Assembly: GCF_913058035.1 (NCBI RefSeq)
Contig: NZ_CAJXPA010000002.1
Coordinates: 1 to 64,000 of the forward strand
Source of the DNA: an uncultured Paraglaciecola sp.
Lineage (GTDB): Bacteria > Pseudomonadota > Gammaproteobacteria > Enterobacterales > Alteromonadaceae
DNA: 64,000 nt
Direction: 5' to 3'
A model generated the notes under the pieces. That model had not been told where the DNA came from. It saw only the letters and a list, made by a program, of their open reading frames with translations, and did no database searches. This document shows, piece by piece, positions 32,239 to 42,873 of this stretch (within the stretch, counting starts at the first letter, position 1; each line of letters opens with the position of its first letter). The position numbers and the translations under genes are program-made.

Positions 32239-32736
32239 ATGAGCATATTAAAACGCATACAAATGATATTGGTGATTTGTCTGATTAGTGTTGGAATTGA
32301 CCAGAGCACCAAGTGGTATGCCTCGGAGTATTTGCCTAGGTTTGAAATGAGCAGCTACTGGGGCGATATGTTACGTATTGGATACGCAGAAAATACCGGG
32401 GCTTTTTTAGGTTTAGGTAGCAATATGTCGGATTCAGCTAAATTTTGGATATTTGTTTGTGCGGTAGGTTTGGTCTTGTCTGCTCTATTGATTTATATCC
32501 TAAAAACTAAGACTCAAACAATATATGGATTGACTTCGCTAACTTTTATTTTTTCTGGCGGTATCAGTAATTTTTATGACAGGGCTTTAAACAATGGCGC
32601 AGTGATCGACTTTTTAAATGTCGGCATTGGCTCTCTAAGAACTGGCATTTTTAATGTTGCCGATATGGCTATCATGCTCGGTGTATTTTTATTATTATTT
32701 GCCAAAGATAAAAAGGCTGATATTAAGGACAACTGA
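32239..32736 (+). CDS. lspA: signal peptidase II (lipoprotein signal peptidase)
   Basis: GIDQSTKWYA, AENTGAFLGLG, GGISNFYDRALNNGAVIDFLNVGIGSLRTGIFNVADMAI catalytic Asp motifs. Confidence 0.9.
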   Translation: MSILKRIQMILVICLISVGIDQSTKWYASEYLPRFEMSSYWGDMLRIGYAENTGAFLGLGSNMSDSAKFWIFVCAVGLVLSALLIYILKTKTQTIYGLTSLTFIFSGGISNFYDRALNNGAVIDFLNVGIGSLRTGIFNVADMAIMLGVFLLLFAKDKKADIKDN

Positions 32737-32740
32737 ACCT

Positions 32741-32926
32741 ATGGTGCATTCTGCTAAATCAGGGGCATATCAGTCACCACTTGGCAAACTGTTTGCTCGC
32801 CAGCAACCTAAAGTAAAAGCTAAGCAGGGCATGGCGAAATTATTATTAACTTACGCAGAAAATGACAATAAGCGAATTGCCCACCTAATTAGTCAATGGA
32901 TAAACGAGACCAACTCTTCTAAATAA
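32741..32926 (+). CDS. small hypothetical protein (61 aa) directly downstream of lspA
   Basis: MVHSAKSGAYQSPLGKLFARQQPKVKAKQGMAKLLLTYAENDNKRIAHLISQWINETNSSK; starts 4 nt after the lspA stop. Confidence 0.55.
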   Translation: MVHSAKSGAYQSPLGKLFARQQPKVKAKQGMAKLLLTYAENDNKRIAHLISQWINETNSSK

Positions 32927-33075
32927 TTACTGACTAAGAAAAATTAAAGCTCCAAAAATTAAAGAGCCTAAATAAAGCGTTAATTTAAAACTTGAATCTG
33001 CCAAACAATAAACAAGCTGTTTTAGTTTTAATTCAGAGTAGCTGTTTTAAGCTGTTCTAGCTAGATACAGAAAAA

Positions 33076-33486
33076 TTGTCTTTATACATAAATTGGTTTG
33101 GAAGAAAATGCTTTCATGGTATTAATAAATGTTATTTCTTACTAGTTTTGTACATTTCTTGCCCTAGCTACGGTGCCAATTTTGATTGTGCTGGGAAAGG
33201 ACTATGGCCTAATGAAAGAGGCATAACATTTTTCAAAAAAGGCTCAGTTGAGAGCACAGTTCTGGGCTCATCATTGAAATTAGCAAAAATAGCACAAAAT
33301 GAAATTTTGGTTCCAAAGGAGTCACTGCCAGTGCAGACCGTTCCTAAAGATGTTAAAGAAACTAGGATCAGTTTATTTTTGTATCCTCTGGGTATTATAT
33401 TGCTATTGGTCGGTGGACTAATTACTCGAAATGCAACACATAGCGGTTTGTCGAGTTTTCATATCAGATCCACATTGCATATTTAA
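33076..33486 (+). CDS. hypothetical protein, possibly degenerate
   Basis: 136 aa ORF with signal-like N-terminus and one C-terminal TM; no clear family. Confidence 0.35.
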   Translation: MSLYINWFGRKCFHGINKCYFLLVLYISCPSYGANFDCAGKGLWPNERGITFFKKGSVESTVLGSSLKLAKIAQNEILVPKESLPVQTVPKDVKETRISLFLYPLGIILLLVGGLITRNATHSGLSSFHIRSTLHI

Positions 33487-34000
33487 CCGCGTCATTAACC
33501 TACATGGAAATGATGCGTCATCAATCAATACCATACAGTGAATCTTTGAGCGTTTGTTATATGTGGTCGTATCGATCTCATGTATTTCCCAATGCGGGTG
33601 TTTAATCTAGGCACACTGATATCATTATCAACCGGTTCATCTAATGTGATCTTCGCAATACTTATGTCTATCGCCATTTCCGTTAGGGCTGAGTTGAATG
33701 TATTTATGTAGTGCTGTTGTTCTCAGTGGTGGTTAATTTTGCGATCATGTCTCTCTTATATCAGATACCACAGTACTCGCCTCTGTGGGGCTGAATGCGA
33801 TCATCTGGGTCATGTTACTACCCAAGCCAGATAAGTAGGGGTTATTGGACTACTGACATTGCTAGCCTTCGGTTTAGCTGAAGCTTATGTGTCTGTATAT
33901 ATGTTGCCATTTTCAATTTTTGTGCTGTTTGTTGTTATGTACTTTTTAATGGAGTTTTTGGAAAACGCTTAGGAAAAGGCATTCTAAATTAAGATTTGGA

Positions 34001-34033
34001 CCAAAAGTTCACCAAGAGTCCACCAAAAGTCCA
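34001..34033 (+). promoter_or_regulatory. 11-bp tandem array upstream of PhoD-like pseudogene (Pho-box-like or simple repeat)
   Basis: CCAAAAGTTCA / CCAAGAGTCCA / CCAAAAGTCCA, exact 11-bp period. Confidence 0.35.
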
Positions 34034-34057
34034 ATAGCACAACAACGAGAAGAGTTA

Positions 34058-34430
34058 ATGCATAAAAAATTAACTCGTAGACAAGCCATTAAAATAGTTT
34101 CTGGTACTCTTTTGTTTTCATTTGTTTTCATTTGTTTTCATTTGCACGTATTGCTATTCGGTCTGCTCAAGGTGATAAAGTTGTTTTTGGGTGCGGTGTT
34201 GCAAGCGGTGATCCAGACCAGATCAAAGCTGTGTGGTAGTGTGGACGTGGCCCCGCGGCTTAGCAATACCTATAAAAGTGGATTGGTTTGTTGTGACCGA
34301 TGCAGCTTTTAATCACATGGTTGCCTTTGAAATATTCAACACCCAGAATAGTCGTGATCATACGGTCAAAATAGTTGCGTATGCTCTTGAGCCAGGCGAA
34401 ACATATTTCTATAAATGTATAATCCAAGAT
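34058..34430 (+). pseudogene. N-terminal remnant of PhoD-like alkaline phosphatase
   Basis: Reading across three frames: MHKKLTRRQAIKIVSG...(Tat-like) / QGDKVVFGCGVASGDPDQIKAVW* / VVVWTWPRGLAIPIKVDWFVVTDAAFNHMVAFEIFNTQNSRDHTVKIVAYALEPGETYFYK; stop at 34237-34239, at least two frameshifts. Confidence 0.75.
34111..34144. repeat. 10-bp tandem repeat TTTGTTTTCA x3.4 in the signal-peptide region of the PhoD remnant
   Basis: TTTGTTTTCATTTGTTTTCATTTGTTTTCATTTG. Confidence 0.95.
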
Positions 34431-34479
34431 ATTATTTCGCATTTAAGTTGTTTTTTTATGGCATCAATGTATTTGCCCT

Positions 34480-34845
34480 TTAGCTTAATCGAGTTAACGC
34501 TAAACTATCAAATTTTACCCCTGACCAGCCTGTCAGTATGAAGTTACGGATATTGCCATGGTCTGTTCCCGCTGGGTTTGCTAATACATCATTACGATAA
34601 AAGTTTCCAAACAAGTTGAGGGTTTCAAGTTCAGTTAATTCATGTAATTGAGCAAAGTGGAAAATCTTGCAAGAACCTTCATTGCTGCCTGCTGCATTGA
34701 GCAACGTTCCATTACTAAAACCTGCTGGTGTGTAATTATAAAATTGACTAATCACCTGCATAACAGTTGTAAACTGGATGGTGTCTGGGGCTTGGTGTAA
34801 CTGGGTGATCAAATCGTTTATCGTCGTCAATTTATTCAAAGTCAT
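34480..34845 (-). CDS. HopJ type III effector family protein
   Basis: IQFTTVMQVISQFYNYTPAGFSNGTLLNAAGSNEGSCKIFHFAQLHELTELETLNLFGNFYRNDVLANPAGTDHGNIRNFILTGWSGVKF. Confidence 0.82.
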   Translation of the reverse strand: MTLNKLTTINDLITQLHQAPDTIQFTTVMQVISQFYNYTPAGFSNGTLLNAAGSNEGSCKIFHFAQLHELTELETLNLFGNFYRNDVLANPAGTDHGNIRNFILTGWSGVKFDSLALTRLS

Positions 34846-35192
34846 AGTGTGTCCGTTGTTTTAGATAGATGAAAAGAAAAGGTTAATTGGCAATCAATAT
34901 GTTTGAGTATTGTATTGACGAACATCGGTGTGGCCATTGTCCTTTCGTTATTTGCTGATGTCACAGCAATAAGAATGTCGCAGTCTTGTATAGGTATTTG
35001 TTGACGAACATAGAAGATATTTAAGTCGTCTAAATTATCTAAACTTTGATTTAAACTAACAGAACCAACAAAACAGCTTTTTTCGGGATGATGCTCGTAA
35101 GTGACCCCATCGACTTCTCTGAAAAGTGTGATGGCTTGGAATTTATCTAGATTTAACAGGCGAAAAGTGACTTCGATTTTGATATTCACCAC
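34842..35192 (-). CDS. hypothetical protein, overlapping the HopJ-family gene by 4 nt
   Basis: 116 aa ORF, stop/start overlap with the next minus-strand gene. Confidence 0.55.
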   Translation of the reverse strand: MVNIKIEVTFRLLNLDKFQAITLFREVDGVTYEHHPEKSCFVGSVSLNQSLDNLDDLNIFYVRQQIPIQDCDILIAVTSANNERTMATPMFVNTILKHIDCQLTFSFHLSKTTDTL

Positions 35193-35418
35193 TCCTTAAT
35201 AATGATGATACACAAACGTGATCTTGTTGAATAAAGGAATATTAATTATATTCTAACTGTTTAATCAATATCGAATTAAATCTCTTTTTGTCCTAATATA
35301 AATCAAACATAATTTAGATTTTGGATGAAGTGTAAATCTATTTCAGTGAATAACTGAAGTTAAGTCACAATCAGCCTTTTAGTTTAACCTAGTTAGTAGT
35401 CAGACCAAAGGAACCAAT

Positions 35419-35775
35419 ATGAAAATTGTGATGGGGAAATTTAGCCGTGAGCCTTTTCATGCGTTATCAAAAAAAGAAGTCAGTTTGTTATTAAAAATAG
35501 TGCCTGACGAGTGGGCAAAACATGTATCCAGTGTGGTATTGAGTTCAAAGATATTTAAGAAAACTAAGCTTGTAAAACCAGTGGAATATACCACCACCAC
35601 TCAACAGCTATCCATCTATTCAAGAGGTTTAGTACGAGACAATATCGCCAGACAATTGCTACACGAATTAGCGCTGATTAATGCACAGGCTAAGGAGACT
35701 CAGTTTGATGAAACCTGCGATCTACATGCAGTGATTAAACCTTATATGGATAAGTTTTTGAAGGTGAGGTTTTAG
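35419..35775 (+). CDS. hypothetical protein
   Basis: 118 aa ORF, no recognised family. Confidence 0.5.
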   Translation: MKIVMGKFSREPFHALSKKEVSLLLKIVPDEWAKHVSSVVLSSKIFKKTKLVKPVEYTTTTQQLSIYSRGLVRDNIARQLLHELALINAQAKETQFDETCDLHAVIKPYMDKFLKVRF

Positions 35776-35840
35776 ATGTATCGAAGCAGCTCTTATAGGA
35801 CGTTTCAATAAGCCTACACCACAGATAGGGCGTAGCTAAT

Positions 35841-35865
35841 AAAAAAAACCGGCTTTTGCCGGTTT
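35841..35865 (-). terminator. typA copy 1 intrinsic terminator
   Basis: Minus strand AAACCGGC-AAAA-GCCGGTTT followed by T run. Confidence 0.8.
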
Positions 35866-35893
35866 CACATTGATGCTTTTAAAAGTGTGTCGC

Positions 35894-37732
35894 TTAAGCC
35901 TTAGCCGGACGTCCAGCTTGTTTCCGTAAATTCTCAGTCAATAACTTTTTACGAATACGTGTACTTAAAGGCGTCACTTCAACCAATTCATCGTTATCGA
36001 TAAATTCAAGCGCTTGCTCTAGCGACATCACAATAGGCGGAACTAAACTTTGCGCTTCGTCTGTACCTGATGCACGTACGTTCGTTAACTGCTTACCTTT
36101 AAGGGCATTAACCGTCAGGTCATTTTCACGCGCATGAATACCAATCACCATACCTTCGTAAACTTCAACACCGTGGCCGATAAATAATCGTCCGCGACTT
36201 TGTAAGTTAAACAATGCGTTAGTCAGTGCTTTACCTGTTGCGTTGGCAATCAGTACACCACTCTTACGCTGACCGATTACTCCACCTTTATGAGGGCCGT
36301 AATGATCGAACGTGTGGTAAATCAAACCAGAGCCTGATGTCATAGTCATAAAATCAGTTTGAAAACCAATCAAACCACGGCTAGGTATCATGAAGTCCAT
36401 ACGAACACGGCCTTTACCATCGGGTGACATATTGGTTAATTCACCTTTACGTGTACCAATTTGTTCCATAATAGCTCCTTGATGTTTTTCTTCAACATCT
36501 ATGGTCACTGTTTCGAAAGGTTCGTGGGTCACGCCATCAACTTGTTTCAAAATAACTTCAGGACGAGAAACGGCTAGCTCATAACCTTCACGTCGCATGT
36601 TTTCAATCAATATGCCCAAGTGAAGTTCACCACGACCTGATACGCGGAACTTGTCTGGATCTTGGGTTTCTTCCACTTTTAGTGCCACATTGTGGATCAA
36701 TTCTGTTTGCAAACGTTCATGGATGTTACGTGATGTGACGTATTTGCCTTCTTTACCACAGAACGGTGAATTATTGACTTGGAAAGTCATGGTCACAGTT
36801 GGCTCATCTACAGACAGAGGCGGTAATGCGTCAACTGCATTTGGATCGCATATAGTATCTGAGATTTTAAGTTCGCCTACACCTGTTACTGCAACAATGT
36901 CACCTGCGTCACCAGAACTGACATCGAGACGCTGTAGTCCTAAATAACCCTGTACCTGACCAATTTTAGCATTGCGGGTTTTGCCGTCAGCACCAATAAT
37001 GGTTACTTGTTGATTAGGCCTAACCGAACCGCGGGTAATACGACCTATACCAATTACACCCACATAAGAGTTGTAATCAAGTTGCGACATTTGCATTTGT
37101 AATGGGCCGTTGATATCGGCAACAGGCGGCTTAACATGTTTGACGATAGTTTCAAACAAAGGCGTCATGTTATCGCTAGGCACCTCTAAATCGTTGGTAG
37201 CCCAACCATTTATAGCTGATGCGTATACCACTTGAAAATCTAATTGGTCGTCAGTTGCACCTAAGTTGTCGAACAAATCAAATACCTGATCTATTACCCA
37301 ACTCGGACGAGCGCCAGGCTTATCAATTTTGTTAATAACAACAATTGGTTTGAGACCTTGTGCAAATGCTTTTTGTGTTACAAAACGCGTTTGTGGCATG
37401 GGGCCTTCTTGTGCATCAACCAATAATAATACTGAATCGGCCATAGACATGACTCGCTCCACCTCACCACCAAAATCGGCATGGCCAGGCGTATCTACTA
37501 TATTGATGCGATATTCGTTCCATTTAATCGCAGTGTTTTTTGCAAGAATGGTAATGCCGCGTTCTTTTTCAATGTCGTTTGAGTCCATCACACGTTCTTC
37601 GACTACGCCGCGGCTTTCTAATGTGCCGGATTGTTGTAATAACTTATCAACTAGGGTGGTTTTGCCGTGGTCAACGTGGGCTATAATAGCTATGTTCCTC
37701 AAATATTCGATTGAGGTGTTTGATGAACTCAT
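35894..37732 (-). CDS. typA: ribosome-associated translational GTPase TypA/BipA, copy 1
   Basis: [51 protein letters not shown], TypA C-terminal domains. Confidence 0.93.
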   Translation of the reverse strand: MSSSNTSIEYLRNIAIIAHVDHGKTTLVDKLLQQSGTLESRGVVEERVMDSNDIEKERGITILAKNTAIKWNEYRINIVDTPGHADFGGEVERVMSMADSVLLLVDAQEGPMPQTRFVTQKAFAQGLKPIVVINKIDKPGARPSWVIDQVFDLFDNLGATDDQLDFQVVYASAINGWATNDLEVPSDNMTPLFETIVKHVKPPVADINGPLQMQMSQLDYNSYVGVIGIGRITRGSVRPNQQVTIIGADGKTRNAKIGQVQGYLGLQRLDVSSGDAGDIVAVTGVGELKISDTICDPNAVDALPPLSVDEPTVTMTFQVNNSPFCGKEGKYVTSRNIHERLQTELIHNVALKVEETQDPDKFRVSGRGELHLGILIENMRREGYELAVSRPEVILKQVDGVTHEPFETVTIDVEEKHQGAIMEQIGTRKGELTNMSPDGKGRVRMDFMIPSRGLIGFQTDFMTMTSGSGLIYHTFDHYGPHKGGVIGQRKSGVLIANATGKALTNALFNLQSRGRLFIGHGVEVYEGMVIGIHARENDLTVNALKGKQLTNVRASGTDEAQSLVPPIVMSLEQALEFIDNDELVEVTPLSTRIRKKLLTENLRKQAGRPAKA

Positions 37733-38307
37733 TGTTTTTTCTCTGTTAGGGCCATGGAGGTGTCAATTGAGACTGTGACTGATTAAAGTCATCCGTAGCA
37801 AAATTGCTGAAATTTCAAAGCGCGGATTATATAATTTAAAAGTACGAAACGGTCAAGACTTTTGAGCATTAAAACTACAAAAATGCTAATTAACTGACAC
37901 ATCCTTCGGAAACTCCCAAAAATCATCATTGCTATCCATGTAAGTTGGTTTATGCAAGTTGTTGTGTATTTTAAAACGTAAAGTGCGTATCGCCAATGTG
38001 TAAAATTCAGTCTATCCAGTGATAATAGTATTTGGAGAGTTTAGACAAAAAATGAATAGTTATATGAGAGATATAGTGCTAAAAACGTGATTTAAACGCA
38101 ATGCTATCGAGCAAAAGAATTGACTAAAGTGATTTTAATTTAACATTAAGTTTTAATCGGAGCTGTTTTATTTTTCTGTTAAAAGGTGTCACAGATAAGC
38201 TTATCAAAAACTATGTTTGTGTTGTGTTTCAAGCTAAGATTGTCATGTTATCCGTTTGAAAGTAGTAAAGGTTTCCATGTGCTTTGTAAGTATCGATAAA
38301 TAATCAA

Positions 38308-40197
38308 TTGATGACCCTCAGTAAATTTAGCCCCACCAATTTGCTCCAGAGATGCTTTCCTGCTGCGTTCTTTTGTATCGCTATGTTGGCTTTTTTCTTA
38401 TTTGCATTCCATTTTGCAGTGACCCTTCAATCTACACTTAAGCAAGCTGACGATGGTCAGATTTTGTTGCATAGCGATGATTTTTTGCAACAAAAAACGA
38501 TTGGGCTCGATGGGCAATGGTATTTTTTCCCGAGTCAGCTAGTGGATCCACAAAACGTTGAGGGTTTACTGAAAGGAGCGACAACTATTAAAGGATCTGG
38601 CGGATGGAAATTTGATAGTCAAGATATGCAAAAACAAGTTGAGGGTTATGGGACCTATTATTTGAAGGTTAATTTGGATACTCAAGATATAAACTTGGCT
38701 ATGCAAATACCCTACATTGAAACAGCCTATAATCTTTATATTGATAACCGTTTAGTCGCCAGTGGGGGAGTAGTGTCAGCATCAGTTAATGGAGCTGAGC
38801 CTGGTTTTAATTCCAGTATTATTACCCTGCCCCAAAATGTTGATGCATTCACTATTACCTTGCAAGTATCTAATTATCATTCTGCTTGGGGGGGAATTTG
38901 GTTACCGTTTGTGGTCGGTGAAGTCGATGCAATTTACTCAGAGAGGCAGGCTCTAGTCGCATTGAGTGTTTTTATTATTGGTGTGTTGGCGGTGACGGTT
39001 GCTTTTTATCTTATTCAGTATTACCTGAGGCCTAGTGACAAAATACCTCTGGCTTTTGCCTGCTTCTGTTTTATTTTATTTTTACGCGAGTTCACAGCTG
39101 AGCATATGCATTTTGCATTGGCGTTTTTAGGGTTTGGGCATGCATTAGTTGTTAAGCTAAATTATCTTTCTTTTTATATTGCCTTACCCGCGGTGATATA
39201 TTTTATGCAGTTATGTTTTAGGCATTCATTCAATAGCAAGCTGTTGAGAGTGTTATACGGGGTTTCAATCATATACTCGTTGTTCGTCCTCTTTAGTCCG
39301 ACACGTTATATTGGCCTATCTTTGACCAGCTACCAGATTTTTGCGCTTTTAACCTTCATTTATATATTAAATGGTCTAATTATGGCCGCTCGAGCTAAAC
39401 AGCTTGGCGCAAATATGATGATACTGGGTGGCATGTTCGTTATTGTCTTCGCGATAAACGACATGTTACATGCCAATGGTATTATTAACACCGGACGTTT
39501 AATCAATATAGGTATTGTGGCTCTTATTATTTGTCAAAGCTACATTATCAATAAACGTTTTAATAACATTATTACTGATAATGAAAGTTTGACTGAGCAG
39601 TTGCAACAGCATAATGCAGATTTAGAGGCCTTGGGTGCTCAATTAGAAATAAAAGTTGAACAGCGAACGACGCAGCTTAAATTGGTTAACAAAGAACTTA
39701 AAAACCTAGTCAACATTGATAGCCTGACAGGTGTATTGAATCGTGAAGGACTCCAACAACATCTTAAATCAGCTTATGAACGTTTGCGGCGCTCTCATGA
39801 ACCGAGTTCTATTATATTGTTCGATTTTGATCATTTTAAACGTATTAACGATACTTTTGGTCATGATGCAGGGGATAAAATCCTTGTATCTGGAGCAAAG
39901 GTTATTCAGAATTTTATAAGGGAACAGGATAAACTCATCAGATGGGGAGGTGAGGAGTTTTTGGTTTTGCTTCCAGATACCGAGCTTAATGGCGCTGAGT
40001 ATATCGGTAATAAATTACGGCGTGCGATCAGCGAGCAACTCGCAGACGAAATCCCCAATAATGTTTCTGTGGAAATTACTGTGACCGGTGGAGTATCGGA
40101 ATTTAGAAGAGATGAAACCTTTGAAGTACTTTTTAAACGAGCAGATAACGCGTTATATAAAGGTAAAAAAGCAGGACGAAACTGCATTCGAAGTTGA
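38308..40197 (+). CDS. 7TMR-DISM-type membrane diguanylate cyclase (GGDEF)
   Basis: DISM extracellular-type region, 7 TM segments, coiled coil, LTGVLNREGL...FDFDHFKRINDTFGHDAGD...RWGGEEFLVLLP. Confidence 0.9.
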   Translation: MMTLSKFSPTNLLQRCFPAAFFCIAMLAFFLFAFHFAVTLQSTLKQADDGQILLHSDDFLQQKTIGLDGQWYFFPSQLVDPQNVEGLLKGATTIKGSGGWKFDSQDMQKQVEGYGTYYLKVNLDTQDINLAMQIPYIETAYNLYIDNRLVASGGVVSASVNGAEPGFNSSIITLPQNVDAFTITLQVSNYHSAWGGIWLPFVVGEVDAIYSERQALVALSVFIIGVLAVTVAFYLIQYYLRPSDKIPLAFACFCFILFLREFTAEHMHFALAFLGFGHALVVKLNYLSFYIALPAVIYFMQLCFRHSFNSKLLRVLYGVSIIYSLFVLFSPTRYIGLSLTSYQIFALLTFIYILNGLIMAARAKQLGANMMILGGMFVIVFAINDMLHANGIINTGRLINIGIVALIICQSYIINKRFNNIITDNESLTEQLQQHNADLEALGAQLEIKVEQRTTQLKLVNKELKNLVNIDSLTGVLNREGLQQHLKSAYERLRRSHEPSSIILFDFDHFKRINDTFGHDAGDKILVSGAKVIQNFIREQDKLIRWGGEEFLVLLPDTELNGAEYIGNKLRRAISEQLADEIPNNVSVEITVTGGVSEFRRDETFEVLFKRADNALYKGKKAGRNCIRS

Positions 40198-40530
40198 ATT
40201 TTGAGCACATGTGATTGTTTAGTCATTCATTATTTCATCACCCGTGTTAATGAACAGTGAATTGACCTAAAACTATTAGTCGGAGTATATGGTGCGCGAG
40301 ATAATCAACTAAGTAATGGCTTGTCGGTAATTGAGCATCATGACCTCTAAGATGATTAAACACGTGTTTAAAAGGTATTGTTGCAGAACGTTACATTTAC
40401 TACATCTACACTGCTGATAGTAAAAATAAGTTGTATGGCATGAAAGCTATTTGAAAAAAGCCATACGCTCGCTGATTGGCTTTGAGTGTCGGCGTATGCC
40501 TTTGATTTCAATATTATATTCAGTGCAGCC

Positions 40531-40555
40531 AAAAAAAAACCGGCTATGCCGGTTT
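40531..40555 (-). terminator. typA copy 2 intrinsic terminator
   Basis: Minus strand AAACCGGC-ATA-GCCGGTTT followed by T run. Confidence 0.8.
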
Positions 40556-40605
40556 CAATTTAATCTGATAAAAGATTGTAGCGCTAATGTTAAATCGTAA
40601 CTGAC

Positions 40606-42450
40606 CTAACCTTTAGCTGGACGACCAGCCTGCTTTCGCAAATTTTCAGTCAATAATTTCTTACGGATGCGCGTGCTGATAGGCGTCACTTCAACCAACT
40701 CATCATTATCGATGAACTCAAGTGCTTGCTCTAACGACATCACAATCGGTGGAACCAAACTTTGTGCTTCGTCTGTACCTGATGAGCGTACGTTAGTTAA
40801 CTGCTTACCTTTCAGGGCGTTAACCGTTAGATCATTTTCACGAGCGTGAATACCAATAACCATACCTTCATATACTTCAAGACCATGGCCGATAAATAAA
40901 CGTCCGCGACTTTGTAAATTAAACAATGCGTTAGTTAATGCTTTACCTGTTGCATTGGCAATCAATACACCACTCTTGCGCTGACCAATTATGCCGCCTT
41001 TATGAGGTCCATAATGATCAAACGTGTGGTACATCAAGCCAGAACCAGACGTCATCGTCATAAAGTCAGTTTGGAAACCAATTAAACCACGGCTAGGGAT
41101 CATAAAGTCCATACGGGTGCGGCCTTTGCCATCCGTTGTCATGTTGGTTAGTTCGCCTTTACGTGTACCCAACTGTTCCATGATCGTACCTTGATGTTGT
41201 TCTTCAACATCTATGGTGACTGATTCATAAGGTTCATGAGTCGCACCATCAACTTGTTTCAATATAACTTCTGGACGAGAAACGGCTAATTCGTAGCCCT
41301 CACGACGCATGTTTTCAATCAGTATACCCAGGTGAAGTTCACCACGCCCTGAAACACGAAATTTATCCGGGTCATCTGGCATTTCTTCAACTTTTAATGC
41401 TACGTTATGGATTAACTCGTGTTGCAAACGCTCAAGAATATTACGAGAAGTAACAAACTTACCTTCTTTACCGGCAAAAGGAGAATTGTTGACTTGGAAC
41501 GTCATGGTCACTGTTGGCTCATCAACAGAAAGAGGTGGCAACGCTTCGACTGTATTTGGATCGCAAATAGTGTCAGAAATCTTAAGTTCGCCCACGCCTG
41601 TCACTGCAACAATGTCACCTGCGTAAGCAGAATCCACTTCGTTACGTTGAAGGCCTAAGTAACCTTGTACCTGACCAATTTTACCGTTGCGCGTTTTGCC
41701 ATCGGCACTAATAATAGTGACCTGTTGGTTAGGCTTTACTGAACCACGAGTAATACGACCTATACCGATTACACCTACATAGGAGTTGTGATCAAGTTGC
41801 GACATTTGCATTTGAAGTGGACCGTTAGCATCGGCATCAGGTGCCTTAACGTGTTTGACAATCGTTTCAAACAAAGGCGTCATATTATCACTAGCGACAT
41901 CCAAATCGTTGGTAGCCCAACCATTTATGGCTGATGCGTATACTACTTGAAAATCTAGTTGGTCGTCAGTTGCGCCTAAGTTGTCAAACAAATCAAACAC
42001 TTGATCCAATACCCAATCAGGACGTGCACCTGGCTTATCAATTTTGTTGATAACAACGATTGGCTTTAAACCCTGAGCGAACGCCTTTTGTGTTACAAAA
42101 CGCGTTTGTGGCATAGGGCCTTCTTGCGCATCGACTAGTAACAATACTGAATCGGCCATAGACATAACACGTTCTACTTCGCCACCAAAATCAGCATGAC
42201 CAGGTGTATCTACAATATTAATGCGGTATTCGTTCCACTTAATTGCGGTGTTTTTCGCAAGAATAGTAATCCCCCGCTCTTTTTCAATATCGTTAGAGTC
42301 CATCACACGCTCTTCGGCTACGCCGCGGCTTTCTTCTAAAGTGCCAGACTGTTGTAATAACTTATCAACTAGGGTGGTTTTGCCGTGGTCAACGTGGGCT
42401 ATAATAGCTATATTCCTCAAGTTTTCGACTGAGGTATTTGATGAACTCAT
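40606..42450 (-). CDS. typA: ribosome-associated translational GTPase TypA/BipA, copy 2
   Basis: Same motifs as copy 1; divergent from glnA. Confidence 0.93.
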   Translation of the reverse strand: MSSSNTSVENLRNIAIIAHVDHGKTTLVDKLLQQSGTLEESRGVAEERVMDSNDIEKERGITILAKNTAIKWNEYRINIVDTPGHADFGGEVERVMSMADSVLLLVDAQEGPMPQTRFVTQKAFAQGLKPIVVINKIDKPGARPDWVLDQVFDLFDNLGATDDQLDFQVVYASAINGWATNDLDVASDNMTPLFETIVKHVKAPDADANGPLQMQMSQLDHNSYVGVIGIGRITRGSVKPNQQVTIISADGKTRNGKIGQVQGYLGLQRNEVDSAYAGDIVAVTGVGELKISDTICDPNTVEALPPLSVDEPTVTMTFQVNNSPFAGKEGKFVTSRNILERLQHELIHNVALKVEEMPDDPDKFRVSGRGELHLGILIENMRREGYELAVSRPEVILKQVDGATHEPYESVTIDVEEQHQGTIMEQLGTRKGELTNMTTDGKGRTRMDFMIPSRGLIGFQTDFMTMTSGSGLMYHTFDHYGPHKGGIIGQRKSGVLIANATGKALTNALFNLQSRGRLFIGHGLEVYEGMVIGIHARENDLTVNALKGKQLTNVRSSGTDEAQSLVPPIVMSLEQALEFIDNDELVEVTPISTRIRKKLLTENLRKQAGRPAKG

Positions 42451-42671
42451 TGTTTTTTCTCTTTTAGGGCCACATATCCGTCAGTTAAGACGCTCAACTT
42501 TTTAAAGTTATATATAGCTAAATTACTGAAATTTTATGGGCGCGGATTGTACAGTTTTATCCAACATTTAGCGAACTTCAAATGCATATTGCTTTAAATA
42601 AAGAAAACACACTCAACTGGTCAACTTATTATTAACATTATTGCAATAAAATGAAGTGTTTAGGTGCGTGG

Positions 42672-42707
42672 GCATTTCTTTGGTGCACTCATGCTTTATT
42701 ATGGTGC
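42672..42707 (+). promoter_or_regulatory. two candidate NtrC binding sites upstream of glnA
   Basis: GCAT-TTCTT-TGGTGC (42672-42686) and GCTT-TATTA-TGGTGC (42693-42707), resembling GCAC-N5-TGGTGC; 21 bp apart. Confidence 0.55.
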
Positions 42708-42781
42708 ATAGCATGCTTTTTTTTTCGTTTACGCTATGCTAAAAAAACATAAACAAAAGGCATTCCAATCACTTAGGTATG

Positions 42782-42798
42782 TGGCATGATAATCGCTT
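42782..42798 (+). promoter_or_regulatory. candidate sigma-54 promoter of glnA
   Basis: TGGCATGATAATCGCTT: GG-N10-GC spacing. Confidence 0.6.
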
Positions 42799-42873
42799 TG
42801 TTAATGAACGCTTACTTACCCGGGTTGTTTGACCCCTCAATAATATATTTACACTTTTAATCTGGAGGACACC

